Shown here: positions 55,228 through 63,852 of the stretch, in pieces
Position numbering within the stretch: position 1 is the stretch's first letter
How the letters are laid out: every line of letters begins with the position of its first letter
DNA from: JACRLW01 sp050181465
GTDB lineage: Bacteria > Planctomycetota > UBA1135 > UBA2386
Reading direction: 5' to 3'
Assembly (NCBI GenBank): GCA_050181465.1
Contig: JBFXDD010000025.1
Coordinates: 4,198 to 68,197 of the forward strand
Length of the DNA: 64,000 nucleotides
Made by a program: the position numbers and the translations under genes
The notes under the pieces: generated by a model
What the model saw: the letters and a program-made list of their open reading frames with translations, nothing else
Told to the model about the DNA's origin: nothing
Databases searched by the model: none

Positions 55228-56309
55228 GCGGAGGGATCGAAGACCGCCTTCACGATGCCGCCGTCGCCGCGATCGAAGTCGCGATAGGCCGCGGCGGCGT
55301 CGTCGAGCGCGAAGCGATGCGTGACCAGTCGAGTCAACGGCAGCGGCCGTGCGACATGCTCGCGCAACATCGAATCGAGTTGCGAACGCACCGGGCAACG
55401 ACCGCAGAACAGTGTGAGGTTCTTGCCGTACGCCGTCTCGGGTGAGACCGCGAAGTGCGCCGACGTGTGCACCCCGGCGATCCCGAGCACACCGCCTGGT
55501 CGCAATAGCTCGACGGCGAGCTCCATCGCGCTGGGGTGGCCGACCGCGTCGATCGCGACGCCGATCGCATCGGCGTCCTCGATGCGATGCAGCTCAGCGG
55601 CGAGATCGGTGCTTTGGCGGGGTCGGCCCGCACGGTCGTCGAGTTCGATCGGGATCGCGCCGAAGCTCGCCGCGAGCTCCAGGCGGGCACGACGGCGATC
55701 GACGGCGAAGACGTTGCGCGCACCGGCCTGCTTGGCATGCAACACCGCGGCGAGCCCGACGGCGCCGCAGCCGAGCACCACGACGGCCGCCTGCGGATCG
55801 TCGGCGACTCGCAAGGCGCGGCGCACGACGTACGCTCCGGTGGTCGCGACGTCGCCCAGCAGCAGCGCATCGACCGCGCTCACGGAATCCGGCCGTCGGA
55901 GCAGCGTGCTCGCGGCCAGCGGGACCCGCACGAGTGCTGCCTGCCCACCGTGCAGTCCGCGTTCCCCCTGTCGCCAACCGAACAACTCGCCCACGCTGCA
56001 GCGAGCCGACAGCCCACGCCGGCACGGTGCGCATCGTCCGCAGGCTGTCGAGAAGGGACTGAGAACGGCATCGCCGATTCGCAAGCCGGTGACTTCCTCG
56101 CCGAGCGCGACGATTCTGCCGGTGAACTCGTGTCCCATGGTGGTGCCGGGATCGAGTCCGACCTCGTGTCCGCGATACGGATGTAGATCAGAGCCGCACA
56201 AGCCCGCGAGGTCCACCGCGACGATGGCGTCGGTGGGCGACTGCAGAGTCGGCTCCGGCTGATCGACGACGACGACGTCGCGAACCCCGCGAAAGGTCAG
56301 TGCGCGCAT
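55224..56309 (-). CDS. Zinc-dependent medium-chain alcohol dehydrogenase
   Basis: 361 residues, cytoplasmic. MDR family: catalytic zinc ligands C38 (GLCGSD) and H60-E61 (MGHE); structural zinc cysteines C90, C93, C96 and C104 (CGRCAPCRRGLSARC); Rossmann motif VVVLGCGAVGLAAV with VDRRR at the end of beta 2, which suggests NAD preference over NADP only weakly. It resembles threonine/sorbitol-type dehydrogenases. First gene of a two-gene unit with the CPBP protease. Confidence 0.92.
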   Translation of the reverse strand: MRALTFRGVRDVVVVDQPEPTLQSPTDAIVAVDLAGLCGSDLHPYRGHEVGLDPGTTMGHEFTGRIVALGEEVTGLRIGDAVLSPFSTACGRCAPCRRGLSARCSVGELFGWRQGERGLHGGQAALVRVPLAASTLLRRPDSVSAVDALLLGDVATTGAYVVRRALRVADDPQAAVVVLGCGAVGLAAVLHAKQAGARNVFAVDRRRARLELAASFGAIPIELDDRAGRPRQSTDLAAELHRIEDADAIGVAIDAVGHPSAMELAVELLRPGGVLGIAGVHTSAHFAVSPETAYGKNLTLFCGRCPVRSQLDSMLREHVARPLPLTRLVTHRFALDDAAAAYRDFDRGDGGIVKAVFDPSA

Positions 56310-56524
56310 GCGAGGTCAGAAGCTAACCGGCGCGGTCGCTTCCACATCACTCCGTTGCGACGACCGCGGGCGGCGCCTCGCGGCGCTCCGATTTCTGCAA
56401 CTGTCGCGATGAGCGCAGACGTGATCGCGAGCGCGGCGCGCACGCGCGCTGCATCCCTTCCCCTCGGCTCGTGGTCGCCTGACCCGGGGCCGAGCGGTTC
56501 CTCGTCACGTGTCGGACTCGATCC

Positions 56525-58228
56525 ATGCTCTACGCGCTCCAGTCTCACTCTTCCCGTGTGGCATCTGCCGCCGCCGCCTGCTTGCTCCTGGCCACTTCGG
56601 CGATCAGCCAGGTGGTGTTCCAGGTTCCGCCGCCGACCGGTGGCGACGATGCGCCGAACATTCAGCTCCAGATCGATCTGGCCAGGACCCATGCGTTGTC
56701 GAACGCTGGATCGGGACCAGCCATCGTGGAGTTCATGAGCGGTGCGCAATACCGACTGGTGACCTACGCCTTTGGTGGGCAGGAGCCGTTCTGTCTGTTG
56801 CTCCAGAACATGTCCACGAACTTGGATCGGCTGATTCTCCGCGGCAATGGTGCGACGCTGGTTCACGCTCGGATGGACGGCATCTCCCTCGGAGTGCGCG
56901 GTTCGAAGCGAGTGACGATCGAGAAGCTGAACTTCGACCGCGATCCACGACCGTTCATGGAGGGAACGGTGGTTGCGACCATGGGGTCGGAGGTGGACGT
57001 GAAGTACCTGCGCGGCGCACGTCCGTCGCAGTTTCCGATCCTCTCCGGCCAAAGTCCGTATTGGGGATGGCTTCTCGACCCGGTGGTGCCTGGTAGACCA
57101 AAAGCCGGTTCGAGGACGCATTACTCCATCGCGCTCAGCGACGTCATGCCCTTGGGAAATGACGTGTACCGAATGGGCCTCGGGTCCGCGAGTCTGGTTG
57201 CCGACTTCCAGATCGGCGATCGCTTCACCTACCACTATCGCGAGGGCGGCAGCAACATCCAGTTGCGGACGTCCTCCGACATCGTGGTCCAGCAGGTCAC
57301 GTCCTACGCATCCGGATCGATGCTCGTCAACGTCGGTCAGTGCCACCTGCTCACCATCCGGGAGTGTAATGCGCTCATCCCACCCGACCACTGGCGCTCG
57401 CTGAACGGCGATGGGTTCTACGTCCAGTGCTCGACCGGAGTGACGATCGAAGACAACTACCTCGAAGGGTTGAGTGACGACGGGATCAATCTCACCGCGG
57501 TGAACGGATTCAGTGTCCTGCGCAACGTGTTCACCGACAAGCGACGCCACGCGATCCTGCTCGACGCCCCCGATCCGCTCACGCCTGGTTGCCTGCCGAA
57601 CAACTCGACCAATGGACTCATTCGCTGGAACTCGGCGAGCTACTGCGGCACCTCATTCCTAGCGCATGACGGCGGCGACTACGCGACGGTAGCGATCCTC
57701 GACAACACGCCGGTGTTCAACAACCGCACGCGAGGTGCGACTCTCAATCGTCGTGTCCGGCTGTCGGTATCGTCCAACCCGACGCTCTCGATTCGCGCCA
57801 CGCCGGGGCCCAATGGACTATGGGATGCGGGAGACTCGATCTTCCTCGACAACGCCGGTGACCCCGAGGAGTCGCAGTGGCAGCTCCAGGATCGGCTCAC
57901 CAACGATCAACATCTCTTCATCAGTCGCGCCGCACGCGACGCCTTCACGTGGCTGTATTTCGCGAAGGCGTCGGCACCCAGCAATGTGGTGCGGTTGGGT
58001 GCCCCGAATGCGAGCTCGAACCCGCCGGAGCAGATGTGGCGGATCGAGGAGGTGACCGGTCCCGGCGTCATCCGAATCCGACTCGACGACGGCTCGTCTG
58101 CGCCGGCGCTCTATCTCTCCGCGGCGTCGACGGGCATCCCGACCGTCGGGACGGGAATCGAAGTTCGGCCGTTGAATCCCGCGGATCGCAACCAGGTCTG
58201 GCTGGTCGACCTGGTGGAAGACGACTGA
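56525..58228 (+). CDS. Secreted right-handed parallel beta-helix protein
   Basis: 567 residues with a signal peptide (to about 28). The central part shows pectate-lyase-like parallel beta-helix coils: LILRGNGATLVHARMDGISL, VRGSKRVTIEKLNFDRD, VTIEDNYLEGLSDDGINLTA, FSVLRNVFTDKRRHAILLDA. The DDGIN-x-T motif resembles catalytic or calcium sites in polysaccharide-cleaving beta-helix enzymes, but no certain triad is visible. It could be a glycan lyase, hydrolase or epimerase, or a binding protein. It lacks the shared C-terminal module of the other secreted proteins. Confidence 0.82.
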   Translation: MLYALQSHSSRVASAAAACLLLATSAISQVVFQVPPPTGGDDAPNIQLQIDLARTHALSNAGSGPAIVEFMSGAQYRLVTYAFGGQEPFCLLLQNMSTNLDRLILRGNGATLVHARMDGISLGVRGSKRVTIEKLNFDRDPRPFMEGTVVATMGSEVDVKYLRGARPSQFPILSGQSPYWGWLLDPVVPGRPKAGSRTHYSIALSDVMPLGNDVYRMGLGSASLVADFQIGDRFTYHYREGGSNIQLRTSSDIVVQQVTSYASGSMLVNVGQCHLLTIRECNALIPPDHWRSLNGDGFYVQCSTGVTIEDNYLEGLSDDGINLTAVNGFSVLRNVFTDKRRHAILLDAPDPLTPGCLPNNSTNGLIRWNSASYCGTSFLAHDGGDYATVAILDNTPVFNNRTRGATLNRRVRLSVSSNPTLSIRATPGPNGLWDAGDSIFLDNAGDPEESQWQLQDRLTNDQHLFISRAARDAFTWLYFAKASAPSNVVRLGAPNASSNPPEQMWRIEEVTGPGVIRIRLDDGSSAPALYLSAASTGIPTVGTGIEVRPLNPADRNQVWLVDLVEDD

Positions 58229-58336
58229 TCTGTGGGGCGAGGAGTCGGTGTCGGGTCAGCGACTGGACGAAGAACTCAGGTCGACTGGTCGCACGGACGC
58301 GCACGTCTCAGCGCTTGCCGGCTGCGTGGCCCTGGC

Positions 58337-58744
58337 TCAGGCGTCCCCAGTCGCGCGAGCGAGCGCGTCCGAGGGCGACCAGCGAGCCGAGTTGAATTCC
58401 GGCCTCGTCCAGAGGCGTTGCGGCGGCCGCGTGGAGTCGCGGAAGACCCACTGGACGAGGTCGACCGACGATCCGCTGCCGCGAGCCGTCACCAACAGGG
58501 TCGTCTCGTTTGGGTCGGCGGAGACTCGCAGCCGCTCCCCATCCGCTGTGGCGACCGGTGCGCCATCACCCAGGCGATAGCCGCGCGGCAGTTTACCGGC
58601 GCGCAAGTCCGCGGCGGTCGAGGTCGCAAAAGGCCGATCGCGATAGGGGTCTGACCTTGAGCCGACCGTGGGACCGGCGCCACAGCCACCCGCCGTGGCC
58701 GCAGTGAGGACGAGGACGAGGCCGTGGCGGAGATCGCGAGTCAT
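58337..58744 (-). CDS. Small lipoprotein of unknown function
   Basis: 135 residues. The signal TRDLRHGLVLVLTAATAGGC ends in lipobox AGGC. The mature part has a DPYRDRPFAT segment and LPRGYRLGDGAPVATADGER / TLLVTARGSGSSVDLVQWVF strands. No recognised family. Divergent from the secreted gene at 58826, sharing an 81-bp promoter region. Confidence 0.75.
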   Translation of the reverse strand: MTRDLRHGLVLVLTAATAGGCGAGPTVGSRSDPYRDRPFATSTAADLRAGKLPRGYRLGDGAPVATADGERLRVSADPNETTLLVTARGSGSSVDLVQWVFRDSTRPPQRLWTRPEFNSARWSPSDALARATGDA

Positions 58745-58825
58745 CGATTCTTCATCGCATCGTTACGTCCAAGGGCTGGATGACCGAACCGTCGCGGCCG
58801 CCTGCGGAGTACGCTGGTGCGCGCC

Positions 58826-59770
58826 ATGCGAACCACCACCGCAACCGTCTCCCTTCTCGCAGCACTCCTGCTGGCCGATTCCGGCGCCGCGCAGTCGTCG
58901 ATCTGCCAAGCGATCTCCGACAATCCGATCTACGCCGACAACACCTCGATGGGCGGCCCGAACCTGCAGGTCGGGTTCAAGGTCGTGGCGAGCACGGTCC
59001 TCGTCGTCTCGCGCCTCGAGATCTTCACCGGGGAAGCGACCGGCACCAACAGCATCGGCATCTGGTCGGACGATGCCGCGAACAACCGCCCGCTCGCGAG
59101 TCTCGGGTCGTCGTCGTGGAGCATGTCCCGCATCAACGGCTGGCAAGGTGCGAACTTCAGCACGCCGATCGTCATCCTGCCGGGCACGACGTTCTGGCTG
59201 GTGTGGGCGCCGATCAACGGCGCGCAGTCGTCGATCGAAGTGGGCAGCGGCGGCACGACGGTCTATCGCGGCAGCTTCGATGGTGGGCAGACCTGGAACG
59301 GACCGTTCCAAGGGCCGCTCTGGAAGTACCGCATCTGGTGCGGTGGGCAGCCCGGGCAATACGAGACTTACGGCGCCGGCTGCGCGGGCACGACGCGGCG
59401 AGTGCCGGTGCTCGGCTTCGCCGACGTGCCGACGCTCGGGCAATCGACCTCGCTCTTGTTGCAGAGTGCGGTGGGTGCGACCAATGCCTTCGTATCGGTC
59501 GGCATCTCCGACCAGTTCTCCGGCGGTTCGCCGCTGCCGCTCGATCTCGGCGTGGTCGGTGCGCCCGGTTGTTTCGTGCTGGCCTCGTTGGAGATGACGA
59601 TGGCTGCCGCGGTCGGACCGGCCGGTGATGCCTCGGCCACCTTGCCCATTCCCGCACTCGCGTCGCTCGTCGGCGCGCAGTTCTTCGATCAGTGGCTCGT
59701 GCTCATGCCCGGTGCGAACACGCTGTCGTTGCTCGTGAGCAACGCCGGGCGCGGCACGATCGGGGACTGA
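58826..59770 (+). CDS. Secreted protein with beta-sandwich and shared C-terminal module
   Basis: 314 residues from the ATG at 58826 (an earlier in-frame GTG at 58817 is possible), signal peptide to about residue 22 (SGAAQS). The first about 180 residues form a lectin or choice-of-anchor-like beta-sandwich (LQVGFKVVASTVLVVSRLEI, WLVWAPINGAQ, GGQTWNGPFQGPLWKYRIWC). The last about 115 residues, starting YGAGCAGTTRRVPVLG, are the clearest example of the shared module (LPLDLGVVGAPGCFV ... IPALASLVGAQFFDQ ... VSNAG). Function unknown. Confidence 0.8.
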   Translation: MRTTTATVSLLAALLLADSGAAQSSICQAISDNPIYADNTSMGGPNLQVGFKVVASTVLVVSRLEIFTGEATGTNSIGIWSDDAANNRPLASLGSSSWSMSRINGWQGANFSTPIVILPGTTFWLVWAPINGAQSSIEVGSGGTTVYRGSFDGGQTWNGPFQGPLWKYRIWCGGQPGQYETYGAGCAGTTRRVPVLGFADVPTLGQSTSLLLQSAVGATNAFVSVGISDQFSGGSPLPLDLGVVGAPGCFVLASLEMTMAAAVGPAGDASATLPIPALASLVGAQFFDQWLVLMPGANTLSLLVSNAGRGTIGD

Positions 59771-59799
59771 CGAGCCGCTGCGCGCGGCGCCCGCGCGCT

Positions 59800-60381
59800 T
59801 CATTCGCTCTCGCGAGGTGACTCACCGAGCGCGCGAGCGAGCCACGCGCGTGCTGCAGTGAGCTCGCGCACGACGGTCGCGCGCGAGAGCCCCGTCGCGA
59901 GCGCGATCTCGTCGCCGGACAGCCCGCCGAAGAAGCGCATCTGCACGATCTCGGCGGCGCGGGGGTCGAGCGCGGCGAGTCGATCGAGGCATTCGTGGAG
60001 TGCCAGCACATCGAGGTCGACCTGCGCGCGATCGTCGCATAGGTCGCTCGCGGTGATCCGCTGCCAGGAATCGTCGCCGCCGCGCTTCTGCGCGCGCGCG
60101 CGGCGCGCCTGATCGACCAATACATCGCGCATCGCCTTCGCGGCGATCGCCAGGAATTGGGTGCGCGATCGCCAACCCACGTCCTTGCCGCCGGCGAGCT
60201 GGGCATAGGCCTCGTGCACGAGCATCGTCGGCTGCAACAGCGGATCGGGTCGCGACCTGCCCACGAGTCCGGCCGCGAGCGCGCGCAGCCGCTCGTAGAC
60301 CTGCGGTAGGAGCTCCGCCGCCGCGTGGCGGTCACCGTCGCCGAGGCGAGACCAGAGCGCAGCGGCGGGATCTTCAGTCAT
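59800..60381 (-). CDS. ECF sigma factor (TIGR02999-like, kinase-associated)
   Basis: 193 residues from the ATG at 60381. Region 2: LLPQVYERLRALAAGLVG, LQPTMLVHEAYAQLAG, then AIAAKAMRDVLVDQARRARA, matching the planctomycete TIGR02999-type sigma factors. Region 4: LAALDPRAAEIVQMRFFGGL, EIALATGLSRATVVRELTAA. The start overlaps the kinase stop by 4 bp, so both come from one message and the kinase is the likely regulator. No anti-sigma gene is present. Confidence 0.92.
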   Translation of the reverse strand: MTEDPAAALWSRLGDGDRHAAAELLPQVYERLRALAAGLVGRSRPDPLLQPTMLVHEAYAQLAGGKDVGWRSRTQFLAIAAKAMRDVLVDQARRARAQKRGGDDSWQRITASDLCDDRAQVDLDVLALHECLDRLAALDPRAAEIVQMRFFGGLSGDEIALATGLSRATVVRELTAARAWLARALGESPRESE

Positions 60382-62603
60382 CGCGTCCGTCCTTCCGGTT
60401 CCGACGGCTTCGATTGCTCTAGGGCCCGTTGCCGCGCGCGCCACGTCGCGGCCTCCTCGCGTCGACCGAGCGCGTCGAGCAGATGGATCAGCGCTCGATA
60501 GTGCTCGGCGAGCACCGTCGTCGGCGTGCTCGGGATGCGCTGGAACATCGCGATCGCCTCGCGCTGGAACGGTTCGGCGTCGGCATGACGACCGACCATG
60601 CGCAGGATGGCGGCGTGGTTCCCGAGCGCGAGAGCGCGCTCGGGATGATCGCCGTCGACCAGCTCGCTCCAGATCGCGAGGCACTCGTTCGATCGTGCGA
60701 CGGCCGCATCGCTACGACTGTCCGTCGCGTCGATCCACGCCAGGGTCTGCAACAGACCCGTGCGGTCGTAGCGATCTCGCGGCGTGTCCAAGCACTGGAT
60801 CTCGACGGCCCGCTCGGCGAACTCGCGCGCCTTCGTCGAGTCGCGAGCGCCCATGCGCACTTGGGCGAGGCGGCCGAGGATCAGCGCGATGCGCGGCATC
60901 GACGCGGGATCCTGCTCGTCGAGCATCGACCGCGCTCGCTGCAGTCCAGCTTCCGCGCGGTCGATCTCCCCGCGCTCCAGACAGATCAGGGCCTGACCTT
61001 CGAGCGCGGCGGCCTGATCCGAGCGCGGGACACCCGGGCGATCGACCAACAGTGCGACCGCTTCATCCAAGCGCGCAGCCGCGCCCTCGAGATCGCCCTT
61101 CGCGCGCAGGCAGTCGCCCAGACTCACGAGCGTGTTGCCCAACCGCACCGGCTCGGTCGCGGCCGTGCGAAGATCGTCGACCGCCTGCGCGTAGATCGTC
61201 GCCGCGGCGTCGACCTCACCGTGGGACAGGCGAATGTCGCCGAGGTTTTGCCGGAGCTCACCGAGCAGAGACGGCCGGCCGGCGAATCGCAGCGCGGCAG
61301 CGGCTTCCGCGCGCGTGAGCAGTACGCGCAGCGGCGTGTCGCCGCCGAGATCGAGCGGACTGCTCGAGCGCAGGGTGTCGAGCAGGAAGCCGAGGATCTT
61401 GCTGCGGTCCTCGCGTGCGGCCTCGGCGGCGACGCGGGCGCGGTGTTCGGCGCGCGCTCGATCGAGGGCGATCGCGGTTCCGATTCCGAGCGCCACGAAC
61501 GCGATGCTCGCGGCCCACACCATCACCCGATTCCGCGCGAGGAACATCATCAGGCGATGCCGCGCCGACCACGGCCGCGCGCTCACCGGTCGGCTCTCCA
61601 CCACGGCGCGAAGATCCGCCGCGAAGTCCGCAGCCGACGGGTAACGGTCCCTTGGATCGCGGGCCATCGCCTTGTGGACCACGGTCGACACATCACCGCG
61701 CAGCGTGCGGTCGCGATCGTCGAGGCGTCGGGGCGGTTGGGTGAGGAGCCGCTGCGTCGCGGCGGCGAGTCCGAGTCCGGCCACGTCGAAGGGCGGTGCG
61801 CCGGCCAGCACTTGATACGCGATGACTCCGAGTGCGTAGATGTCGCTGCGCACGTCGCTCGGACGTCCCTCGAGCTGCTCGGGACTCATGGCCGTGAGGG
61901 TGCCGAGCATCTCACCGGAGCGCGTCAGCATGGTCTCCATCGCCGAGCGGTCGAGCGCGCGCGCGATCCCGAAGTCGAGAACCTTCGGCTGATCCGTCGC
62001 GTCGATCATCACGTTGGACGGCTTGAGATCGCGGTGCACGATCGCCTGGCGATGGGCGTAGTCGATCGTCTCGGCGAGTTCGATGACGACGCGCAGTCGC
62101 CGGGTTCGCGAGGGACGTTCCGCGAGCAACCAGTCGTCGAGTTCGCGGCCGTCGATCAGTTCCATCGCGAGGTACGGCAGCGGGTCCGCGCCGTCGGTGC
62201 AGCCGGCGTCGTAGATCCGCGCGATCCCGCGATGTTCGAGCCGGCCGAGGATCTCGGCTTCGATCTCGAATCGACGGCGCAGCGACGGCGATGCGATGGC
62301 ACCGCGCATGACCTTGAGCGCGACCCGGCGGCGCGGGACGTCCTGCTCCGCCTCGAAGACTCGCCCCATGCCGCCGATGCCGAGTTCGCGCAGGATGCGA
62401 TAACGACCGATGCGCTCGGGGAACGCTGCGGACGGCTCGGGCAAGCTGTCGGCGTCGGCGAACTGGAGCAGACTCTCGACCTCCGCGCGGAGCGCCGGAT
62501 CGTCGCCGCAACGCTGCTCGACGAACTGCGCGCGCCGCTCGCTCGGTAGGTCGAGCGCGTCGAGCAACACCTGCTTGGCCGCGAGGTAGCGCGCGGGATC
62601 CAT
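60378..62603 (-). CDS. Membrane Ser/Thr kinase with TPR-like extracytoplasmic region
   Basis: 741 residues from the ATG at 62603; the open frame continues upstream only through repeat copy G. After an N-terminal helical region (MDPARYLAAKQVLLDALDLP), a Hanks kinase: Gly loop GIGGMG (75-80), K97, HRDLKPSN (D192) and DFG (D210). A membrane helix about 360-380 is followed by about 350 residues of TPR-like helices (LGNTLVSLGDCLRAKGDLEG and others). First gene of an operon with the ECF sigma factor. Its start lies 12 bp from a 182-bp repeat, so its 5' leader and possibly its promoter involve the repeat. Confidence 0.93.
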   Translation of the reverse strand: MDPARYLAAKQVLLDALDLPSERRAQFVEQRCGDDPALRAEVESLLQFADADSLPEPSAAFPERIGRYRILRELGIGGMGRVFEAEQDVPRRRVALKVMRGAIASPSLRRRFEIEAEILGRLEHRGIARIYDAGCTDGADPLPYLAMELIDGRELDDWLLAERPSRTRRLRVVIELAETIDYAHRQAIVHRDLKPSNVMIDATDQPKVLDFGIARALDRSAMETMLTRSGEMLGTLTAMSPEQLEGRPSDVRSDIYALGVIAYQVLAGAPPFDVAGLGLAAATQRLLTQPPRRLDDRDRTLRGDVSTVVHKAMARDPRDRYPSAADFAADLRAVVESRPVSARPWSARHRLMMFLARNRVMVWAASIAFVALGIGTAIALDRARAEHRARVAAEAAREDRSKILGFLLDTLRSSSPLDLGGDTPLRVLLTRAEAAAALRFAGRPSLLGELRQNLGDIRLSHGEVDAAATIYAQAVDDLRTAATEPVRLGNTLVSLGDCLRAKGDLEGAAARLDEAVALLVDRPGVPRSDQAAALEGQALICLERGEIDRAEAGLQRARSMLDEQDPASMPRIALILGRLAQVRMGARDSTKAREFAERAVEIQCLDTPRDRYDRTGLLQTLAWIDATDSRSDAAVARSNECLAIWSELVDGDHPERALALGNHAAILRMVGRHADAEPFQREAIAMFQRIPSTPTTVLAEHYRALIHLLDALGRREEAATWRARQRALEQSKPSEPEGRTR

Positions 62604-62615
62604 CGCGAGGAAGAC

Positions 62616-62797
62616 TAGCCCGGACGATTCGTGAACGTCTGCTGCGATCGCCCCAAGTCGCGCCCGGCGGCGTCGCGATGTCGGCTCCTCGCCGGCAGCG
62701 CAGCTACAACTACGCTGTGGTCGTCGACCGACGCAGCTCCTTCCTGGACATCGACCTGCGTCGATCTCGCGACGACGTTCACGAGTCGTCCGGGCTA
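62616..62797 (-). repeat. 182-bp palindromic element, copy G
   Basis: A complete copy in the orientation of copy A, flanked by CTAG at both ends, with the arms kept. The centre has changed (AGCGCAGCT-AC-AACTACGCT), weakening the inner hairpin. It lies 12 bp upstream of the kinase start codon. In one frame it is open throughout and continuous with the kinase frame, so no stop separates them. Confidence 0.9.
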
Positions 62798-63052
62798 GCT
62801 GGCGGCCTGGCGAAGCGGTGGGGCGATCCTGGATCGTCGGTCGACCGCGACCGGGCCTACGAGTGCTCGCATCGCGATCGCGCCGATCGCATCGATTCGA
62901 TTCGTGCAAGTAGCGGTCATCCGACCGACGGCCGCGCCCGCAGCGACGGATGACTGCCGACATCGGAACGTCTGCTCGCTACCATCCTTCGCCCACCCCG
63001 GACCGTCGGCGGCCGCTGTCGAGGCGCTGGTTCGGGAGCACGCAGGACGACC

Positions 63053-63772
63053 ATGGGCAGGGCCTACCAGAACCGCAAAGAATCGATCGCCAAGACCTCG
63101 GATCGCAAGGCGAAGATCTACAGCAAGTACGGGCGTGAGGCCTACGTCGCCGCGAAGTCCGGCACGCCGGATCCGGACACCAACGCCACCTTGGCCACCA
63201 TCATCGAGCGAGCCAAGCGCGATCAGGTGCCCTCCCACGTGATCGAGCGCGCGATCGACAAGGCGAAGGGTGGTGGGGGCGAGGACTACGCCGCCGCGCG
63301 CTACGAGGGCTACGGGCCCGGCAGCGTGATGGTGATCGTCGAGTGCCTCACCGACAATCCCACGCGCACGTTCAACGAGGTGCGCAACGCCTTCACCCGC
63401 GGCAAGGGCAAGCTCGGCACCACCGGTTCCGTCGCGCACATGTTCGATCACGCGGCGATCTTCCGCTTCGCCGGCAGCGATGCCGATGCCGTGCTCGAAG
63501 AGTTGCTCGGCCGGGATGTCGACGTGAGCGACGTGGAGTCGGACGGCGGCAGCATCACGGTCTTCGTGCCGAACACCGAATACGGCAAGGCGCGGGCGGC
63601 GCTGCGCGCGGCGTTCCCGAAGCTCGAGTTCGAGGTCGACGAGATCCAGTTCGTGCCGCAGCACGCGACCAAGATCGAGGGTGACGACGCCGTGCAGTTC
63701 CAGAAGCTGGTCGAGCTGCTCGAAGACTGCGACGACGTCCAGCAGGTCTGGCACAGCGCCGAGCTCGGCTGA
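63053..63772 (+). CDS. YebC/PmpR-family protein
   Basis: 239 residues with the full family layout: N-terminal MGRAYQNRKESIAKTSDRKA (YeeN-like variant of the GHSKW start), ATLATIIERAKRDQVPSHVI, AIDKAKGG, and the conserved YEGYGPGSVMVIVECLTDN followed by FTRGKGKLGTTGSVAHMFD. YebC proteins were described as transcription regulators and, more recently, as factors that help ribosomes on difficult sequences; which applies here is not decided. Stand-alone gene, no operon. Confidence 0.93.
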   Translation: MGRAYQNRKESIAKTSDRKAKIYSKYGREAYVAAKSGTPDPDTNATLATIIERAKRDQVPSHVIERAIDKAKGGGGEDYAAARYEGYGPGSVMVIVECLTDNPTRTFNEVRNAFTRGKGKLGTTGSVAHMFDHAAIFRFAGSDADAVLEELLGRDVDVSDVESDGGSITVFVPNTEYGKARAALRAAFPKLEFEVDEIQFVPQHATKIEGDDAVQFQKLVELLEDCDDVQQVWHSAELG

Positions 63773-63852
63773 GGGGTGGCCGCCGGCGGCGGGCGGCGCT
63801 TCCTCGCCAACAATCTTGGCCCCGCGCGCGGCGCGGCGACGCAGGACCGAGC

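Noticed and set aside
56297..57550. Antisense frame opposite the beta-helix gene
   Set aside because: His- and Arg-rich, no motif; the sense gene has a signal peptide and beta-helix repeats.
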